From the NCBI RefSeq assembly GCF_000495835.1, contig NZ_AWGC01000024.1:1-64000 (forward strand): 64,000 nt of DNA. The letters are read 5' to 3'. The translations under genes were made by a program, and so were the position numbers. This DNA comes from Asticcacaulis sp. AC402. GTDB taxonomy: Bacteria > Pseudomonadota > Alphaproteobacteria > Caulobacterales > Caulobacteraceae. Positions 60,786-64,000 of this stretch are shown one piece after another. The first letter of the stretch is position 1. The number at the start of each line of letters is the position of its first letter. Below the pieces are notes generated by a model, which was not told the DNA's origin, did not search any database, and worked only from the letters and a program-made list of their open reading frames with translations.

Positions 60786-61268
60786 TTACAACTGTGCCAG
60801 CACATGCTCCGCCGATGACACACGGAATTCGCCCGGGGCTTCGACGAACAACTGCTCGACCTTGCCGTCCTTGACGATCATGGCGTAGCGCTGCGACCGC
60901 GGGCCCATGCCAAAGCCCGAGCCGTCCAACTCCAGCCCGACCGCCCTGGCGAAATCGCCATTTCCATCAGCCAGCATCACCACTTCGTCGGCAATGCCCT
61001 GGTCCTTAGCCCAGGCCTTCATCACGAAATAGTCATTCACCGAGGTACAGGCGACGACATCGACACCCTTTGCCTTGAAATCGGCGATATGCTCTTTGAA
61101 ACCCGGCAGGTGCTTTGCTGAACAGGTCGGCGTGAAGGCGCCCGGAACGGCAAACAGCACGACCGTCTTGCCGGCAAAGAAGTCCGCCACGGTGGTCGGC
61201 TTGGGACCATCGTCACCGACGACGGTCAGCTTGAGGTCGGGAAAGGTATCACCGGGTTGAACAGTCAT
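60786..61268 (-). CDS. Peroxiredoxin, Prx5 type
   Basis: 160 aa; the start at 61268 has AAGGAG upstream, and the much longer open frame beyond it is noise. Peroxidatic Cys49 in VPGAFTPTCSAKHLPGF; a second Cys is at 74 (VACTSVNDYFVMKAW). Both segments are typical of Prx5 (AhpC/TSA) peroxiredoxins that reduce H2O2 and alkyl hydroperoxides with thiol donors. It reads away from the AlgH/YqgE gene (105 bp between the starts). Confidence 0.94.
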   Translation of the reverse strand: MTVQPGDTFPDLKLTVVGDDGPKPTTVADFFAGKTVVLFAVPGAFTPTCSAKHLPGFKEHIADFKAKGVDVVACTSVNDYFVMKAWAKDQGIADEVVMLADGNGDFARAVGLELDGSGFGMGPRSQRYAMIVKDGKVEQLFVEAPGEFRVSSAEHVLAQL

Positions 61269-61373
61269 GAATGTCTCCTTAAATTCGTCTTGCCGGGGAC
61301 CTATATAGGCAAGGCAACAATGGGCCAAGACGTGGCCCGCAATAAATGTTAAGCTGGGTATAAAGGATGTGTG

Positions 61374-61994
61374 ATGACCGAGCCGGATAACAGAACCGAC
61401 GATCATTTGAACCTGCAAGGCAACCTGCTGATCGCCATGCCAGGCCTGGCAGGTGAACCTTTCGAACACTCCGTGGTCTATGTCTGCCAGCATGACGAAA
61501 ACCATGCCATGGGGCTGATCCTCAACCAGCCTATCAACGGCCTGAACTTCGGCAAGATGATCCGCGAACTGGGCATCGACAGCGGCGACCGCGCCCCGTC
61601 CCTGCAAAAGATCTTCCGTGGCGGACCGGTCCAGAACGACCGCGGTTTCGTCCTGCATAGCCTCGACTATCAGATCGACAAAATCACCTTGGAACTGGGC
61701 GCACCGTTCCAGGACGAAGGTGGTGAAGAAACCGGCGTCGGCCTGACTGCCTCGCGCGATATTCTGGTCGACCTGTCCAGCGGGACCGGACCTGCCCGCA
61801 GCGTGATCGCCCTGGGCTATGCCGGCTGGGGTCCCGGCCAACTCGAAGACGAGATCACCGCCAATGCGTGGCTGATCGCGCCGGCCAGTCAAGACTTGAT
61901 TTTCATGAGCGAACCGGAGCAACTGTGGTCGGCCGCCCTCGCAACCCTCGGCGTCGAGCCCGGCCACCTTTCAGGCACCGCCGGCCGGGCTTGA
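61374..61994 (+). CDS. YqgE/AlgH family protein (UPF0301)
   Basis: 206 aa from ATG 61374; a GTG 3 bp earlier is also possible. Signatures: LNLQGNLLIAMPGLAGEPFEHSVVYVCQHDENHAMGLILNQP, IFRGGPVQNDRGFVLHS, AYAGWGPGQLEDEITANAWL in slightly altered form (GYAGWGPGQLE). The family is widespread and its function is unclear; in Pseudomonas it was named for an effect on alginate genes. Confidence 0.9.
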   Translation: MTEPDNRTDDHLNLQGNLLIAMPGLAGEPFEHSVVYVCQHDENHAMGLILNQPINGLNFGKMIRELGIDSGDRAPSLQKIFRGGPVQNDRGFVLHSLDYQIDKITLELGAPFQDEGGEETGVGLTASRDILVDLSSGTGPARSVIALGYAGWGPGQLEDEITANAWLIAPASQDLIFMSEPEQLWSAALATLGVEPGHLSGTAGRA

Positions 61995-62101
61995 GTTCCC
62001 CCGGTCGGCGGAGCTACCGTCCCGTCCGTCGGAAATCGCGATCATGGCATCCACAATAGCCGCATCCGCCTTGACACAAGATGTCTTTAGGTGGTCGGCC
62101 G

Positions 62102-62319
62102 ATGAAACCTCTTAGCGCAATCCTGGCGGCGTGTGCATCGTCTCGGTCGGCGACCACACCCTGACCTTGAGCTTCGCCGACGAACCTGCTGGCAGCTATC
62201 TCATTTACGAATACAGCTGGGTTTCCGCCGAAGAATACCGCATGATCTCACGTCAATATGCCGCGGACGGAACCCCGACAGGCAACCGGTACGGCGGCAC
62301 ATTCGTCAGATTAACATAG
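62102..62319 (+). pseudogene. Frame-broken lipoprotein gene
   Basis: ATG at 62102 opens MKPLSAILAACASSRSATTP and stops, a lipoprotein signal (lipobox LAAC) with only ~9 residues behind it. In another frame from about 62131 the DNA encodes VGDHTLTLSFADEPAGSYLI, YEYSWVSAEEYRMISRQYA, TGNRYGGTFVRLT, a plausible protein end. The two pieces fit one envelope protein with an internal deletion and frameshift. The family is not recognised. Confidence 0.45.
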
Positions 62320-62363
62320 CATGGAATGTTCGGCGGAGCGGAAAACTCTGTAAAGGTTTTGAA

Positions 62364-62566
62364 CCACGAACTACACGAACAGTCACGAACTTTGGGATAC
62401 GGTTGAACCGACCGCGCAGCGGTCCTTCGGTTTGAAGGCCGCTTCGCGGCGGAGGCAGGTTTACAAGAGGTTCGTGGTTTTCATGTTCAAAAACCTTTGC
62501 AGGATTCCGGTTGAACAACACAAACAAGCACGCCCTGAAGTTCGTGCCCGTTCGTGTGGTTCGTGG
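62364..62566. repeat. Inverted-repeat element, CACGAAC family C, copy 2
   Basis: Left arm CCACGAACTACACGAACAGT plus CACGAACTTTG, right arm GAAGTTCGTGCCCGTTCGTG plus TGGTTCGTGG (62537-62566), inverted. The centre has GGCCGCTTCGCGGCGGA as in copy 1. An extra inner palindrome reads ACCGACCGCGCAGCGGTCC. The end arms match copy 1 (51771-51969) far better than the middle does. It fills the gap between the broken lipoprotein and the GGDEF/EAL gene. Confidence 0.85.
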
Positions 62567-62603
62567 TTAAACCCTTTACGGAGGTGCGGGTAGCCGCACA
62601 GCG

Positions 62604-64000
62604 TCAGGCGCTGAGCACGTCCAACTTGTAACCCAGCGAATCCACAAGGAACGCCTCGGCCTCGGCCGGTTTCAGCGCCTTGGCGAAACCCCAGCCCTGG
62701 CCCATCTGGCAGCCGAGGGCCGCCAGTTGATCGGCCAGAGCCATGTCTTCGACACCTTCGGCGACCACGTCCAGGTCCAGATCGCGGCCCAGAGTCAGGA
62801 TCGACCGGACGATCTTCTCCGATGAGGACTCGGTCTTCATGGTGCTGACGAAGGATCGATCAATCTTGAGTGTATCGAAAGGAAGCCTGGCGAGGTAGCT
62901 CAGAGACGAGAACCCGGTGCCGAAATCGTCGAGCGCAATCCCTGCGCCAGCGTCGCGCAAAGCCTCCAGCACCCGCGCCGACGCCTGGGGATCGCGCATT
63001 ACGTCGCTTTCGGTGACTTCCAGCTTCAGCATCTTGTTCGGCAAACCAGCATCGCGGATGAGCCGCGATACGTCTTCGATCAGGTGCAATCGTTCGATCT
63101 CCGGCGCCGAAAGGTTGACACTGATAAAGAAGCCTTCCGGCAGGACATAGGTCTGTTTCCACGGAATCAGCAGTTTGACCGTGGTGTTCAGGATGATGGT
63201 GCCAAGATCGACCATTAGCCCTAAGTCACGCACGGCACCCAGGAAACTATCCGGCGCAATGATGCCGCGGCGCGGATGTACCCAGCGCGCCAGAGCTTCA
63301 AAGCCGATGATGCCGCCAGTCGCCAGATTGATGATAGGCTGGTACCAGGCATGGATCTCGCCACTGACGAATGCCTTGCGCAGTTCGGCTTCCAGGGCAA
63401 GGCGCGTCAGGCCATCGCTTTCGAGGTCGCGCTTGTACGACGCCACCCCGCCAGCGCCCTTGGACTGGGCCGCCTCGACGGCCATCTCGGCGCGGCGCAG
63501 CAACTCTGCCGATTCCAACGCCTGGTCGCCGCCGTCGACCGCCACCGCCCCCATGGAAAAGGTCGGCTGGATATCAAAACCGGCAACATTGATTGGACGT
63601 TCCAGCGCATTGCGCAACCGCTCCGACACCCGCGGAAAACCGCGCAGGGTCAGGACGGCAAATTCGTCTTCCCCCAGGCGCGCCAGCAAAGCACTGTCAG
63701 GAAAAGCATCGCGCATCCGCAAGGCCAGCAGTTCCAGCACGATATCGGCGCGCTCATGGCCCAGGGCCTCATTCAGACGGCGGAAGCGATTGAGGTCAGC
63801 AACCACCAGGTCGAAGTCACCCGCCTTACTCAGGACTTGACCGGCGCCATGCAGGAAGCCCTGACGGTTCAGCAACCCTGTCAGCGGATCGGTGTGGATG
63901 TCCTGAAGCGGCAGGCCTTCATGCCCGTCGGTCCCGCCTATGCTTTTCTTCAACCCGACATCGCGTCTCAGGTCGGTGACCAGGCCCAGGACCTGGCCAC
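62604..64000 (-). CDS. GGDEF-EAL domain protein (c-di-GMP turnover), 5' end cut by the window
   Basis: The frame stays open from 62604 to base 64000, so the protein is longer than what is seen (a TTG at 63953 is not the real start; codons beyond it read GQVLGLVTDLRRD, which looks like a PAS-domain end). GGDEF domain: DPLTGLLNRQGFL, ADLNRFRRLNEALGH, RLGEDEFAVL (GEDEF replaces GGDEF). EAL domain: GFEALARWVHP, LEVTESDVM, LDDFGTGFSSL, LKIDRSFV, VAEGVED. All phosphodiesterase metal residues look present, while the GGDEF motif deviates, so it is probably a c-di-GMP phosphodiesterase with a regulatory GGDEF domain. Confidence 0.88.
   Translation of the reverse strand, partial: GQVLGLVTDLRRDVGLKKSIGGTDGHEGLPLQDIHTDPLTGLLNRQGFLHGAGQVLSKAGDFDLVVADLNRFRRLNEALGHERADIVLELLALRMRDAFPDSALLARLGEDEFAVLTLRGFPRVSERLRNALERPINVAGFDIQPTFSMGAVAVDGGDQALESAELLRRAEMAVEAAQSKGAGGVASYKRDLESDGLTRLALEAELRKAFVSGEIHAWYQPIINLATGGIIGFEALARWVHPRRGIIAPDSFLGAVRDLGLMVDLGTIILNTTVKLLIPWKQTYVLPEGFFISVNLSAPEIERLHLIEDVSRLIRDAGLPNKMLKLEVTESDVMRDPQASARVLEALRDAGAGIALDDFGTGFSSLSYLARLPFDTLKIDRSFVSTMKTESSSEKIVRSILTLGRDLDLDVVAEGVEDMALADQLAALGCQMGQGWGFAKALKPAEAEAFLVDSLGYKLDVLSA

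Noticed and set aside
60786-61967. 393-aa reading of the peroxiredoxin frame
   Set aside because: Only the last 160 aa match a family, and a good ribosome binding site precedes 61268; the rest overlaps the AlgH/YqgE gene antisense.

Overview
The window is 64 kb of high-GC bacterial chromosome, most likely from an alphaproteobacterium of the Caulobacter/Asticcacaulis type. I infer this from the overall gene style: a long TonB-dependent receptor, a class I lysyl-tRNA synthetase, two long DmdC-type acyl-CoA dehydrogenases, a MerR (LiuR-like) operator arrangement, a globin-coupled chemoreceptor, and intergenic palindromic mosaics of the alphaproteobacterial kind. No marker fixes the species. Both ends may cut genes: the AraC-type regulator at base 1 may start earlier, and the GGDEF/EAL gene at the right end is open past base 64000.

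Layout. 1-4 kb: membrane-bound AraC-type regulator, an MGMT/ATL-like protein and two paralogous double-receiver response regulators. 4-13.9 kb: yaaA, a Sua5/TsaC-type protein overlapping a cytochrome b561-YceI fusion, an acyl-CoA dehydrogenase with two small unknown genes, a trypsin-like protease paired with a stand-alone EF-Tu domain-3 protein, and an oligopeptidase B-like enzyme. 14-23 kb: repeats, a GNAT, two chemoreceptors facing each other, tRNA-Gln(TTG), a hydrolase, a MEKHLA protein, trhO and sppA. 23.2-31 kb is the accessory island: a VapC remnant, a broken RAYT transposase, an IS30 tail, then an Imm26-like immunity gene, a YD/RHS protein with a variable C-terminal domain, a second YD protein and a mini-YD protein, all on the minus strand, followed by a TonB/TolA-like gene. 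31.4-34.4 kb: TonB-dependent receptor. 35-42.8 kb: DUF1499-like protein, kinase-ATPase fusion, pdxH, J-domain protein, GNAT, SLC1 symporter, aroC. 42.9-49.7 kb: two tandem RTX calcium-binding repeat proteins (1468 and 547 aa) and a secreted unknown. 49.8-64 kb: pirin, lipoprotein, queE and queC, two thioesterases, serine hydrolases, class I LysRS, MerR plus acyl-CoA dehydrogenase, peroxiredoxin, AlgH/YqgE and a GGDEF-EAL protein.

The features that stand out are (i) the split YD-repeat toxin locus with overlapping immunity gene; (ii) several families of intergenic palindromic elements. One of these (40152-40276 and 55029-55150) folds into a cloverleaf whose stems covary between the two copies; others sit exactly on stop codons of neighbouring genes; (iii) an IS30 3' remnant that forms the very end of the AraC-type gene, matching a second IS30 tail in the accessory island; (iv) a tandem response-regulator pair in which one receiver has lost its phospho-acceptor aspartate.

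All assignments come from reading the sequence and recalling family motifs. No database search was possible.
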